A DNA stretch of 64,000 bases from contig NW_003208496.1 of assembly GCF_000006405.1 (NCBI RefSeq), forward strand, positions 64,724 through 128,723, read 5' to 3'. Position numbers and translations under genes: made by a program. The notes under the pieces are model-generated. The model ran no database searches, had not been told where the DNA came from, and worked only from the letters and a program-made list of their open reading frames with translations. This DNA is from Perkinsus marinus ATCC 50983. Taxonomy: Eukaryota > Perkinsozoa > Perkinsida > Perkinsidae. Each line of letters begins with the position of its first letter. Within the stretch, counting starts at the first letter, position 1. This document shows positions 1 through 10,980 of the stretch, in pieces.

Positions 1-2930
1 TAAGCAAGTTAATCCTGGGTATCCCGTACCAATGCTAACATGTGTATTCTATTTGTTCAAGCGATCTCATTCAGGAGCCTAGCAATAACCCTCATGGTGT
101 TATTGACGATGGCATTTTCAGTAGGCTTCGGTAGATTGTGTAAACTGTAGTGATTCTCATAGGTACATTACTCTCGAAGGATTAGGATTCTTGAGTCGAC
201 ATGTGACGCTCTTACAGGTTAGTCAGGGGTCTTTTAGGCATTCCCCAGTGCAGTGTGGAAGCATATGTTCGTTTCTCTAAGCTGAGCTTAAGGCGTTCTG
301 GTCCAGAAACCAATGACAACTTGCCTAAATCTCTTCCGAATTTCCATGTTGTCACCAACACGTACACGTAGTTGACTATGTGCATATTTTCTAGCACTAC
401 TACAGTGCATGGGCTCAGACCATCCCAACGACTATGCCGTTTTCGTATCGGGACTCCCACACAATGCAACCGACGAAGCCGAGATTTCCGACTTCTTTCA
501 CAGGAACGCGGTTCGAGATAGAGGAGTGGAAGTGGGAACAGACATTAACCGCGTCGTACAATGAGTGTCATACAGGTTGTCAAAGCGCTAGTTTGCTTCG
601 AAATAACACAACTGTTCGCTGCTGTGAAACAGAAGAAGCGTGCTGAAATGAATCTTTCCCAGGATCCAGGCAACCCGCATCTCCAGGTTAAAACATCGTC
701 TCGAAACTCCATCCAAGGAGCTCTCTCAGGCTGAGGTGGTGGCCGCGAAGGAGGCCCTCGCCAGTGTTGCTCCTGACAGGGCGGCCAAGATACAATCATC
801 AGGTCACGCCGTAGTCATTTTCAGGTATCAACTCAGATCATTATGCCCCATCGGCGAGGTGGGGCTGGGGTCTCAGATATCAGAAGGACCATCGTGCCTG
901 TTTACGCTACTGGAATGGCATAAGCCGCCGACTCGTCAATATGGTAAACTCAATATTTTCAATACCACACTTTTCCCCACAGTTAATGAGTATCGGCCTG
1001 GACTGTACCTGCCTCGATAGTGCTCCGCGGTTCAGAGGCTGGTAAGGGGGATGATTGTTTAGGAGCGCAGATGTTCAACTCTCAGCCGACTGAAGGTCAA
1101 AAGGGCTCCAAACCCGACTGATTTTCAGTGGGAGAACCTTGGTGTCACATCGCAAGAGCGGCGGACAGCTCAGTTCACCACTTTGGTGAGGCTCGCAATG
1201 TGTCTGATTGCCTTGCATACGGCCACCATTTTCAGGCATTTATATCTGTTATGATAGCTGCCTGTGGTCTGGCTTGCTTTGGGTTACAAAAGCTTCAAGA
1301 GGGAATAGCAGAAGACGGTGGTTCGGCTATATTGTAAGGCAGTGGGTTTACAATGGGCAGTTCAATGACCGCAAAGTCTCCGGGATGAGACCATCGTTGG
1401 TATCCGTTCCCAACTGGGCTACATGCATACTCTGACAAGAAACTCACAAGTCTATACAGAACCATTCAGAACGGCTCGAGATGTACAAAAAAACCTGTGA
1501 AAACAATACCGGTAGCAGGTCATGAAAAAATGAGACCCTGACCAGTTTTCGAGTATCTCAAAGTGAAAAAAACTACGATAATACTAATAATGAGGTATTT
1601 CATTGCAACAATAACTCTTCGGTACTTCAACATACCGTACAAGTGCTGCCTTGTTCCAAGGTCCCTCCTCCCGGCTCTAACGATCGCCTTCCTTAACTGG
1701 CTCATCACGAAGTTGGCGTATAAAAGTGTTATTCATGAACGCCATTTCACAGTCTCAGCTAAAGACAGTGGGCCCCTTGCACCCGGCTCCAGTTCGTCGC
1801 ACCTGAGTTCCAGGTAGCATAATGACGAAGCTGAGCTTTGCCTATGTGATGAACACCGCGGTTGTGCTCTATGCTGTGAATGCTGACCCTATTCATTGGT
1901 ATAGGGCTGGAGGCCTGGTCCCTGATGTCTTCATGACTATCCTAGTTAATTCTGTAATCAAAGCGCATTCAACTGATACACTTAAAGGGAGCTCAAAATT
2001 AGACTCTCGCTCGGCATCGACTGACTCTGCATATTTTAGAGAATAATTCAAATTCGAAGTCCTGGGTGGATCCTTTGACATCATCTCGAAACACTCGCTA
2101 TTAGTGTCCTCGATCCACAACGCATGCTGTGCAGACCGAGATTGAGATATGTGTCTCACTGCGTAACTATCCACGCTCTAATTCGACGCAGATCCTCCCA
2201 CCTGCAATGGCGTTTCTCGACCTCGGTGGAATCATCCGCAAAAATGTCATCAAGAAAATCGACCCAGAAAAGAGCAAACTGAGACAAGAAAAGTAAGACG
2301 GGGAAGCTAGCATTGCGATGAGAGTAACTACGGAACATCAGATACAACAAGCTTCATGAGGGGTCCGATATGGACATGGCATTAAGGTTCAAAAAGCACA
2401 TGAAAACATGGGGATAGTCGTAACTCAGATATGCATACGCGATGAAGACCTACTTTCTGGGCATCATGTTTACTCCAATAGTTCCCGTGCTCCTACCTTT
2501 GGTAGCTCTCGGCCTTACCTTGCAGTATTACAGCACCAAGTAAGTAAAGATGTGTCCAATCTCTCTATCCTTGCCTGCTATTATCTCGGTGAATTACGAG
2601 TATGGTAACGAGGTACTTACTCTTACGCAAATGTAAACGGCCGTACACCCAGTCTGCCAAGTTAGCTAAGCAGGCCATGTTGTTGGTGGAGTTATCCTCG
2701 GTGGTGAGCCCTGAGGAACCTTCCATACAGTCTTTACGAACCTGGAACTCAGTTGCTCGCGGTGATGGGCCTCATCTTTATTCGCCCGTCTGTGGCAGAG
2801 CGGCGGTTGGCTTCGTTCAGAACTCAGATGGGAATGCTCATATTTTTCAGCTGCACCATTTTCGTGCTTCCCTTGAGGGTCTTAAGGTGAGTTGTATCGC
2901 AACGAGTAAAGCGATCCAGCTGGGCATGAG
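1..2930 (+). CDS. OSCA/CSC1 (TMEM63)-type mechanosensitive ion channel, 5' partial, many introns
   Basis: Fragments in successive frames, joined by short GT-AG introns, follow the order of the OSCA/CSC1 family, which forms stretch- or osmosensitive cation channels in membranes. The cytosolic RNA-recognition-like segment begins with NDYAVFVSGLP (about 425) and includes GHAVVIF (about 800) and CLRYWNG (about 895). The family signature RAPNPTDFQWENL lies near 1105-1140. Transmembrane stretches follow: AFISVMIAACGLACFGL (1237-1290), LLPALTIAFLNWLITKL (about 1670-1720), KLSFAYVMNTAVVLYAV (about 1828-1878), and FLGIMFTPIVPVLLPLVAL near 2455-2515. The last recognisable hydrophobic exon is near 2780-2890. 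The 5' end lies outside the window, and several exon borders are uncertain because many introns are only 20-60 nt. The family call rests on motif order and hydrophobic pattern. The exact end is inferred. Confidence 0.75.
556..575 (+). other. Candidate 20-nt intron in the OSCA-like gene
   Basis: The stretch begins GTAC and ends ACAG. Reading through it hits TGA. Removing exactly 20 nt joins ...DINRV to VVKALVCFEI in one frame, which fits the family's pattern at this position. Neighbouring introns are about 39-55 nt. No transcript evidence is available here. Confidence 0.5.
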
Positions 2931-3927
2931 GTACCTCTGTTGTACTTGTCTCTGCCAACAGTCCAAGGCCTCACTTCACCGCGCCTACGAGAGAGCTCCT
3001 GACTATTACACTGTACAGTATCTATGGGCGAGAAGGAGCAAGTGGGCGGCGCTTCTTCTTTGGTTCGAAGGTTCGAAGCCTGGTGATAGATACCATATGA
3101 CCAATCCAGCTTACAGGGGTCTTCCTGAGAGCCTCAACCCAGAGAATCTCAAGCCAGCCACTGAAATCTCACGAGCAGTTAGCAGCTACCGACTCGGTAG
3201 AGAATCTCGGGAGCTGGGTGTCGATCTCAGAGAATTCTGCAACGTGCACAGACTCAAGCTCTGCAAGGCAATTTCAACGAGGCCATCACCAACTACGCTG
3301 AAAATGCTGCCGAAACCGAGTTCGTTGCCGGAGAGTGTGAGCTACATTTACTCAACGTGTACACTGTTCATCACTTGGAAGCCTGCAGATCCCGTACTGG
3401 ACCACTGTGACACGAACCACTGGATTAGGTAAGGCATGTTGCTGCAGCAAAAAACCGGTGTCTCGCACGTCTGGGAATGGTGATGGAGTGCTGCATTTCG
3501 AGTCTAAACAGATGAGTACAGTAAGGAGAGCACGAATTCGCTGCTCAGTCCGCCTGGTTATGATGTTAATTCACCCAACAACAATAACGCACCCTCAATT
3601 CACATAGTTGGCGCATCAGTAGGAATCCAAGAGCAAGAATCGATCCCACTCTCCGATCTCAGGTTCCATCTGAACCTCAAAGCACGAGCTTGCTACCCAG
3701 GTGGATCCCAGGCTTGTTCGCTTTAGATTTCCCCGTCTCATCTATTCTGCAGCGAAGTCTTTTTACGCTCTGTGGCTGATGCGATCCGAATGTTTTCCAT
3801 CGGCAGTATTCATAACTTCTCTAAATGCTGATGTTCTGCTTGTTCAGACCCTCAGCAATCGGGAACACGCCTGGTGTTTCGCTGTTCGGAAGTGAGCAGA
3901 CACTGCTGGAATTAACACCATCCCTCT
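2931..3927 (+). other. Unresolved coding potential between the OSCA-like gene and the WWE exons
   Basis: A frame stays open from 2602 to 3432 and several other stretches look exonic, including an ATG at 3024 and a segment near 3290-3360 reading NEAITNYAENAAETEFVAGE. Candidate short introns abound, for example GT at 3081 to AG near 3115. I cannot fix the exon chain from sequence alone. These exons may be the 5' part of the WWE-like gene that ends at 4195. No recognisable domain is seen in this stretch. Confidence 0.35.
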
Positions 3928-4195
3928 CATGCTCAGAACCCGTTGGGGCCTGGGAGTGGAAGGACGCGTCGGGAGATTGGCTGCCTCTACCCCCCACAGC
4001 AGCTGAAATTGCTGATGAGGCTCAGCGGAGCGGTGTTCCGAACACTATTATTGACTTGGGGAGTGATGCGCTGCACAGTGGTGACTTAGTGGTGGAATTC
4101 GCTCTTCAGATGAGACGTTCATGGTCAACGTTATTGAAGGCACGATGGTTAGCCTGCTGACGAAGCAACAGACCGAGATACGCAGAATTCGTTGA
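3928..4195 (+). CDS. C-terminal exons with a WWE-like domain
   Basis: The exon from about 3928 encodes WEWKDASGDWLPLPP followed by an AAEIADEAQRSGV helix and an LGSDALHS strand. A 29-nt GT-AG intron (4081-4109) then joins to DETFMVNVIEGTMVSLLTKQ and a basic end IRRIR before TGA. Paired W-x-W, the SGxW turn and the closing arginines match the WWE fold, which in other eukaryotes binds ADP-ribose derivatives or mediates contacts in ubiquitin ligases and PARPs. Without the 29-nt intron the frame continues into a different tail that does not match. Partner domains lie upstream in exons I could not resolve, so the full protein is unknown. Confidence 0.5.
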
Positions 4196-4800
4196 CGTCC
4201 ATTGTGTCATGCATTATGAATGATGTTACTACCGGTGGACTTGTTTGCCTTGCTTGTTATGGTTCCACAGTGGAGGATGTCATCCTGAGATTGGGCTGCC
4301 TACCTACTCACAACAATTTGGAGTGTGGTTCCACTGCGCAGTGTGCAATGCCCACTGGTGTCACCAGTCTGGTGATCAGTCTTAGTGGCTGCAGTGGCCC
4401 TTTGCATACTGTTCATGAATGGGAAGCCGGTAATCTCGCGGTTAATAGCACATCATTCTCGTCTGCTCTGGACTATCTGACTTAACTGCGACTGGGCGAA
4501 TTGGGACGAATTGGGTGTCGGGTTGTCTTGGGAAGATATAGAGATCGAATCCTTGTTATATTAGTTTTATAATAAGGGGATATTGCGCCATGTACTACTG
4601 AGTATACATAACGAATTGGGCTGAAAATGCACATGCTCACATACCCGGTACAAATTGTGAGGTTTATGGATAAGGATAGCGCCAACGAAGGAAAGACAGG
4701 GTCTGTTTTGTTTTGGGGAACTGGTGAATAACATATCGCGAGGTAGTTCTCAGGTACCGTACAGTTGGCAAGAAAAAATACATGAATCTGAAAAGAGTGT

Positions 4801-4871
4801 TCCACGGCCGAGAATTGAACTCGGGTCTCCTGCGTGACAGGCAGGAATACTAACCTCTATACTACCGCGGA
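4801..4871 (-). tRNA. tRNA-Asp (anticodon GUC)
   Basis: Read on the minus strand, the 71-nt sequence begins TCCGCGG and ends CCGTGGA. These pair as a 7-bp acceptor stem with one G-T wobble. The D arm contains AGTATAGAGGTTAGTAT, the anticodon loop is CTGTCAC in a TCCTG/CAGGA-type stem, and the T arm is GAGTTCAATTCTC. This is the standard eukaryotic tRNA-Asp layout with intact internal A and B boxes and no intron. CCA is not encoded. Confidence 0.93.
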
Positions 4872-5430
4872 GTTAAATGATATTTGATATCTTGGTATTG
4901 TAGAAGTCCCTGAAAAATATTTGCTGCCAAACCTATCACCGTCCTCTTGTTAGCAAGTTGTTGCAATGGGCAACTGTCTCGGTCATGTGAACTCGAGGTG
5001 GTGGAAACGCTGCAGTTTGTTACCACCGTCGTAGGAAACTTTCCTAGTGCTTTCATGGCGCGCAGTGGATAGTAAAAAACGAGTTGCCCAGATCGCAAAT
5101 TTCGTGACGCGACATTGCCGCAGCGTCTCCATCTACTACAGAATACCAGAGACGCGAAATGAATAGAGACACTGAAGCCTTGCGCTCATGGTCATGAGTC
5201 ATGATTCATGACACATAGTCACCCTTCCATGGCGTACTCAGGAGCGACTATTTGGGGTGTCATACAAAACAGGTTGCTATTCTACTGGCTTCGTTATCAC
5301 ATACCATGGCGAAAACCACACTAACTCCTCGAGATGTATCAATGCACGGTAGATAACTTCAGGCATAATCACGAGCGCACTATCTTGGCTCTCAGGCTCA
5401 AATAAAAGATAGCAGAACATTGTGATTGTC
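4872..5430. other. Intergenic stretch, no gene seen
   Basis: No convincing ORF is present. It includes a short palindromic run of catgagtcatgattcatgac type near 5195-5215. Confidence 0.5.
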
Positions 5431-5629
5431 TGTTACCCTACACGAAGCTTGTGGAGTGTAGAGTGGTGCAAAAACAGGACCGTGACGCGCTCGCCCGCGA
5501 AGCTAGTTACTCTGAACCTGTGTATTTCGTGCTGCTGTTGTTGCTGCTGGTCCTAAGTGTTAGTGTGAGGATTATTGATACCTTACTTTATCATCTATCA
5601 GTTGCTGGTGAGTGTGCTGGCTCTTTTTG
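5431..5629 (+). repeat. Dispersed repeat, A half (copy 1)
   Basis: About 199 bp beginning TGTTACCCTACACGAAGC are nearly identical to 9214-9413 and, beyond the gap, to 10292-10430. This copy lacks the B half and changes abruptly at 5630. See the entry at 9214 for the full unit. Confidence 0.8.
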
Positions 5630-5699
5630 ATCCCATGACGTCCATCGCGGCCTGCCTGGTGGAGGCGGCAGTTCCCATCGTACCTCCCGGAACAAGCCA

Positions 5700-6141
5700 G
5701 GATGGATGTAGCTTCCTGAAAAGACTGTATGCTCCGAGCTCTCTGGCGAGGACGACGGCACCACTTTGATAAGCCATTTGGGTTTCCTCAATCCTCGTGA
5801 CGTTGCGATCTTCTTCAAGGCCTCCGATCTGAGAGCTGTAGCTAAGGCACGTGTAGGACTCTTGTCCGATCAGTGCAGGGATCATTGCGGCCTAGCTCCT
5901 GTCATGAAGACCTCATCTACTTCTTCTCCGAGCTCGAATGCAAACTCTGAGGGCGCAGCTGCGGCAGCGAAACGATTGCGTCTCTCAAGATTCCTGGACG
6001 AGGCCGATGAGGGATTCTTCGATCTACTTTCCAGCAACCTATTCCGAGAGAGTCTCGGAGTTCATCAAGGTCCATGGCGATATCAACGTAGACGGGCTCC
6101 CTACTCGAGAACAGCTTTCGGCCTTGAGGCCGCGCTGTTAG
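5700..6141 (+). CDS. Unrecognised protein fragment, exon chain uncertain
   Basis: A frame open from about 5735 encodes SGEDDGTTLISHLGFLNPRD followed by VAIFFKASDLRAVAKARVGL, then a Ser- and Ala-rich linker and a short basic patch (KRLRLSRF). In a second frame (ending at a stop at 6139-6141) the segment SERVSEFIKVHGDINVDGLP looks coding, so a short intron or frameshift lies near 6040. The first part loosely resembles an F-box (a leucine-rich helix followed by a DLRAVAKA helix), but the match is too weak to name. It lies directly after repeat copy 1. Confidence 0.3.
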
Positions 6142-6485
6142 AAAACGACGTTCTGTACTGCGATTTTAAGGTATGGCAGACTAACCAGAGGTGCCGTTTA
6201 CGCTAAGTCCGTCAATCTGTCTGGGTCATGAACGCTGAGGGAGAGTTCGAAAGATATCATAGCCTGGGTTGCCATCGTATGACATATGGCGAGACTCTTT
6301 TCCTGTTTTCCAAGTTTGGCATGCTGATTCTGAACGAGAGATCCCTGGCCAATTATGTGGTATACTCTTATACAATACAGTGTCTCTGCGATACTTTCTC
6401 GATGCATTGAAGCTGTTATGTGTATTATTGGTATGTTATTGGTATTATGGTATTGGTGCTGTTATTGGTGGCACTAGTCTTCTAG

Positions 6486-6655
6486 TTGGCTCTTGGTACT
6501 TCCTTTGCATATCACAAAGGCCAACTTGGCCAGAGGTTGCGGTGGGTAGGCTTCGACTTCGAACTGCATCCATTTGGTGTATCGGTCGCGGTTCCAGGAA
6601 GTAAGCTGGCCGACGCGATTCCTCTGGTCCAAGAAGCCCTCTCTGTGGCTCACGC
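6486..6655 (+). pseudogene. Retroelement reverse-transcriptase remnant
   Basis: The frame reads LGTSFAYHKGQLGQRLRWVG, then FDFELHPFGVSVAVPGSKL, then a helix ending VQEAL. The pattern KG..G..lrWvG.....v.V.vp..K is the thumb/connection part of reverse transcriptases from DIRS/Ngaro- and gypsy-like elements. No catalytic YxDD core or other pol domain is found in frame nearby, and the frame runs into a C13 homopolymer at about 6656. Only a fragment remains. The family assignment is tentative. Confidence 0.4.
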
Positions 6656-6659
6656 CCCC

Positions 6660-8230
6660 CCCCCCCCTGTTCGCTACTCTGTAAAGTATAGACAAGTAGC
6701 CCCATTATGCTATCGCTGTTGTCCCCGGTGTGGTCAGTCTTCGGTCGGCAGGGTGGTTGGTCGGTGGGGATGAAAAATAAATTCCTCCCCAAATAGGTCC
6801 TTAAAACCCCAGGGGAGGAATATACCATAAAACCCCGGGATTAAAGGAGGAATTGGGCGCGCGCGAAGCGCGCTGAAAAATTTGGCAAGAGCGACCTGAG
6901 AATTCAAGATCTCGTGACCAATTTCGTTTAGCATATGCGTGCAGAGGACTTGGTGTCACCAAGTTGGTGATATAATATCACTGATACCATAACCGCAAAG
7001 AGACTTCGACCGTTCTATATGTGATCTCATTGTGTGTCACATGAGCTATATTATAGGTATAGTATTGTCAAGATCTAGTTCTGTTGCGTTATAAAGTAGC
7101 GAACTCGTCACGGCTTGTGAGTCGCATTATCCCGCACGCCTCATGACTGTCTACATGGCGTCACACGCAGCCAGTGTTATAATAATAATATTATCATTAA
7201 CTCAATAACAATGAACGAGATCCCATCAGAAGATGAATACTTCTATCGGATAGCTTGAGAAGTCCAGCCCGGGATTTCTAAGGATATTTCTTGTCCGAAT
7301 GGTCCGACGCACAACACAAGCCTCAGTGAAGGAAGAGTTTCAGCGTAAACTCGTTCGAGCGGGAGTGGTATCGTCGAGTGATACCGTATCGACGTTTAGC
7401 TGGTGGTAAGCCTGGACTCTGGGAGAGTCTCCGATCTTCCAGCGTGGCATCGATGAGGCTCGCTACCGCCCTCACAGTCGCTGCCACTCTCACCGCTCAC
7501 TGATGATGCATTGCACTCCACTCCATGCTTATCACTGATAAGTTTGACTATCACTCAATATTGACTTTCACTCTATCACGTATTGACGTCACTGATAAGT
7601 TATCAGCAAGATGTCGTCTAAATTTATCTAGATTCTTATGTTCCCACTGCCCAGAAAATTGACATAAGCCATCGGCATTGTGATGTTGAGTCGTGTCGAT
7701 TGATCGTGATGTGATGGCATCATATTGACATATCCATATAGATTTCATCTCCCCTCCTTCTACCAACCTTATCTCCTTAATGTATCGAGATGGATCGAGA
7801 AGTTTAGGATAGAAAACTAAACTTTCTCTAACTTTTCTCTAACTGTAGAAAGTGTACAGTGGTTTCAGTATGGTGTTGGTTTCTACACATCGGACCAAGC
7901 TCTGAGCCAAGTGCCTGCGATGAGAGGGCCTAACGGTGGAGCATGTTTGCCGTCGACTGCGTCGGCGGGGCCGTCCCTCTCTGAGGCTCGGCGGTTTGGG
8001 CTATTGTCTGGAGAACCCCACCCTTGAGTGGTTATAAGGTTGCTCCGAGAAGTGCAAGCCGCGGCTTTTCACCACATAGTTGCGGAGAAACAAACCATGA
8101 AGCGAGCGAAGTGATTCTGTTCAAGGGTTGGCGGCGAGACATCTCTGGTCCCTCACCGCAGCACAGCTCGCTGCTATAAGGCGTAGTGCCAACGGTTTCT
8201 TGGGCGAGATTCGCGCAGCTGCATACACGA
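6660..8230. other. Long non-coding stretch with a hairpin
   Basis: No supported gene is seen. It contains a C13 run at about 6656-6668, a 10-bp inverted repeat (6781-6790 with 6812-6821, 21-nt loop), a GCGCGCG-rich inverted patch at about 6856-6873 and AT-rich TAA/TTA microsatellite-like DNA near 7180-7200. Repeated tcactgataagt motifs lie near 7530-7600. Confidence 0.5.
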
Positions 8231-8254
8231 TGAGTGCTTGGTTCATGTTACGTA

Positions 8255-9067
8255 TGAATGAGCTGGTATAGGTGGAGATCAACGATATCAACACAGATGA
8301 GGCCAGTGGTTGGGGTTATTGTGCATATCCCCCAGAGCAAGGCGGATCAGCAAGGCAACGCAGTCTACAGGAGTCACGATTGCTCATGTGGTGGGGACTA
8401 TCGGCACGACCTTATGTCCGACGCAGACTACATTCCCGATCCTTCGACGAAGGCAGGAGGTTGCCAACCTCAGGTTGGGTATGAAGGAGGCGACAACTCT
8501 CCTTGGTTGTTCACGTGAGATTCTCACGGTGAGAAGCTATGAAGCAGAGATCACTTTCTGAAGTCCTCCGATCTGGTCTGCAAGGCGTTGGTGTTACAGA
8601 CAACTACAAGTATTTCTGGCAGATGGCGATCCGCAGCGATCGACCGGTACCCCCAAGAAGCTATGATTCAAACCTATGGGTACCTATGCGAGTCGCGCCA
8701 TAGCCGCTGCAAGCAGGGGCCCGCAGTATGTGGGAATGACCGAATCGCTACATGACGGGCTGCAGCGGCAACACTACGGTGACTATTTGGATCTGTGTGG
8801 TGACGGATTTCCCGATGACTACGTTATACCCAACATGGGCGAGTCAGTGAGTTCCGAACTACTATGAGTATATGTGGCACTGGTGACGCCGGCGACGACG
8901 ACCATTACGGGAGCACGTCATCGGCTATGTGCTGGAGCCTCCAGCCTGGAGGTCCGAACAGCTGGCGGCAACCGATCCTTGCGAGACCTGGTCACTCAGT
9001 TAGAGGCAGCGCTAAGATTATTGGTATGGCTAGTCCCTCTCCTATGCCGATCCTCTGTGGAGTTTGG
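8255..9067 (+). other. Possible exons of an unresolved gene
   Basis: Several stretches read as plausible exons in different frames: RRRQEVANLRLGMKEATTLL at about 8440-8500, LHDGLQRQHYGDYLDLCGDG at about 8745-8805, and LRDLVTQLEAALRLLVWLVP at about 8975-9040, which is hydrophobic at its end. No domain was recognised and splice sites could not be fixed. The last segment runs into repeat half B at 9068. Confidence 0.25.
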
Positions 9068-9213
9068 GTAGTTTCTGGTTGTCTGCATCTTGACGTGCGA
9101 TCCTCAACTGTGTGAGGATGGCCGTCCGATGGCCACAGATGAAGTCGGCAGGGCGGGACGAGTTGAGTTAACGAGTTTTTGGGTGGGAAGCTGCGATCGG
9201 GCCTGTATTTGCA
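9068..9213 (+). repeat. Repeat half B, tandem to a full unit
   Basis: The 146 bp from gtagtttctgg to gtatttgca recur at 9431-9576 and about 10447-10592. This copy directly abuts the next unit, giving the order B-A-B. Confidence 0.8.
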
Positions 9214-9576
9214 TGTTACCCTACACGAAGCTTGTGGAGTGTAGAGTGGTGCAAAAACAGGACCGTGACGCGCTCGCCCGCGAAGCTAGTTACTCTGAAC
9301 CTGTGTATTTCGTGCGATGTTGTTGCTGCTGGTCCTAAGTGTTAGTGTGAGGATTATTGATACCTTACTTTATCATCTATCAGTTGCTGGTGAGCGTGCC
9401 GGCCCTTTTTTGCCCACCCTCTGCCACCCGGTAGTTTCTGGTTGTCTGCATCTTGACGTGCGATCCTCAACTGTGTGAGGATGGCCGTCCGATGGCCACA
9501 GATGAAGTCGGCAGGGCGGGACGAGTTGAGTTAACGAGTTTTTGGGTGGGAAGCTGCGATCGGGCCTGTATTTGCA
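9214..9576 (+). repeat. Full 363-bp repeat unit (A+B)
   Basis: The unit starts TGTTACCCTACAC and ends GTATTTGCA, so its ends are TG...CA as in an LTR, but no matching internal retroelement region or primer-binding site could be shown. Other copies: A only at 5431-5629, B only at 9068-9213, and A+B at 10292-10592 (left end lost in the gap). It could be a solo LTR or a satellite-like repeat. Confidence 0.7.
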
Positions 9577-10191
9577 GACCGCAGCTAAGTATTATCTTAT
9601 ACCCGTATCTACCCTTGAGATTGTGTTGCCAGAGTCACTAGCATCGACAACCTATAGTATCAATCGACGACCCGATCACGACTTCGAGTATATTCGTCCA
9701 CAATGTCTGCATGGCACGCATAGCGATGTCTACCAGACACCGCTATGCGTCGGTGATCACGCAAGCACAAGAATACACTATGCAAGTAAAAGAGGGCGAG
9801 AATCTCGAAGGCCTGAAGAAGGTCGATTCGCATAACACTTTGTTATCAACAACAATATAGCGAGTACAGGTTATAAGCGACAGTGGCCAAATTGACAGGC
9901 TTCATATAGTTGAGATTGGCAGTGCCAATCCCAGCGTTCACTCTAGCAGCTGAGAGTTTCCCGGACTGCCTTTGAACGCGCTGAGCTTTGCATTCTCCCC
10001 TGAGTAACTCACGAGTTAGTCTGGGGCGCCAAACTGCCACCTTCGGAGTCGTTCTACCCCAGAGCCCTTTTTACCCGCCACAGGACGATCCGGTCCGGAC
10101 CCGGAGCACGCATACCACGGCCTGTCTCCTTGACCCGTTGGCACGCGAGTCGCCGATGTTGAGGGTAAACTACATCATAGAGGACTCTTCA
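9577..10191. other. Stretch without a supported gene
   Basis: A possible exon in one frame (about 9727-9858, reading HRYASVITQAQEYTMQVKEG) lacks any recognised domain. The rest shows nothing further up to the gap. Confidence 0.3.
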
Positions 10192-10291
10192 NNNNNNNNN
10201 NNNNNNNNNNNNNNNNNNNNNNNNNNNNNNNNNNNNNNNNNNNNNNNNNNNNNNNNNNNNNNNNNNNNNNNNNNNNNNNNNNNNNNNNNNN
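10192..10291. other. Assembly gap (100 N)
   Basis: Exactly 100 N, the usual placeholder for a gap of unknown size. It falls inside a repeat: the sequence on its right begins within repeat half A. Confidence 0.99.
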
Positions 10292-10592
10292 TCGCCCGCG
10301 AAGCTAGTTACTCTGAACCTGTGTATTTCGTGCGATGTTGTTGCTGCTGGTCCTAAGTGTTAGTGTGAGGATTATTGATACCTTACTTTATCATCTATCA
10401 GTTGCTGGTGAGTGTGCTGGCTCTTTTTGCCCACCCTCTGCCACCCGGTAGTTTCTGGTTGTCTGCATCTTGACGTGCGATCCTCAACTGTGTGAGGATG
10501 GCCGTCCGATGGCCACAGATGAAGTCGGCAGGGCGGGACGAGTTGAGTTAACGAGTTTTGGGTGGGAAGCTGCGATCGGGCCTGTATTTGCA
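10292..10592 (+). repeat. Repeat unit A+B, left-truncated by the gap
   Basis: Continues the same A+B unit as 9214-9576 with few differences. Its missing left end lies in the gap. Confidence 0.75.
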
Positions 10593-10980
10593 ATTGGACT
10601 CCTTTGTTGACAGTGTCAAAGATAGGATGATAGGGTGTTCTATGATAGACTCTCTGCAGAATTTGACCTTGAGAAGAGCAGATACTAGGAGTCGAACACG
10701 GTGGAGCGTTTGGCTGTACAAAGGCAGGAGGATACCGACACGATTCTCCTTCGTCCAATCGTAGTGAGCAGATACGCAGTCGTATTGCAGAGTTGAGTTA
10801 GTGTAACGAGTTAGCTACCAGAATGGGGTACTACCAGTATCATACTATCACATCACCACTAAAACTCAAGTAAGATATACTTCCGAATGTTGAGACCCTA
10901 TATGGACTCACCCAATAATAAACGCATGTATTAGAATTATAATGCTATCAATGCTTCAATTGTGGTATACTGTACTCTGC

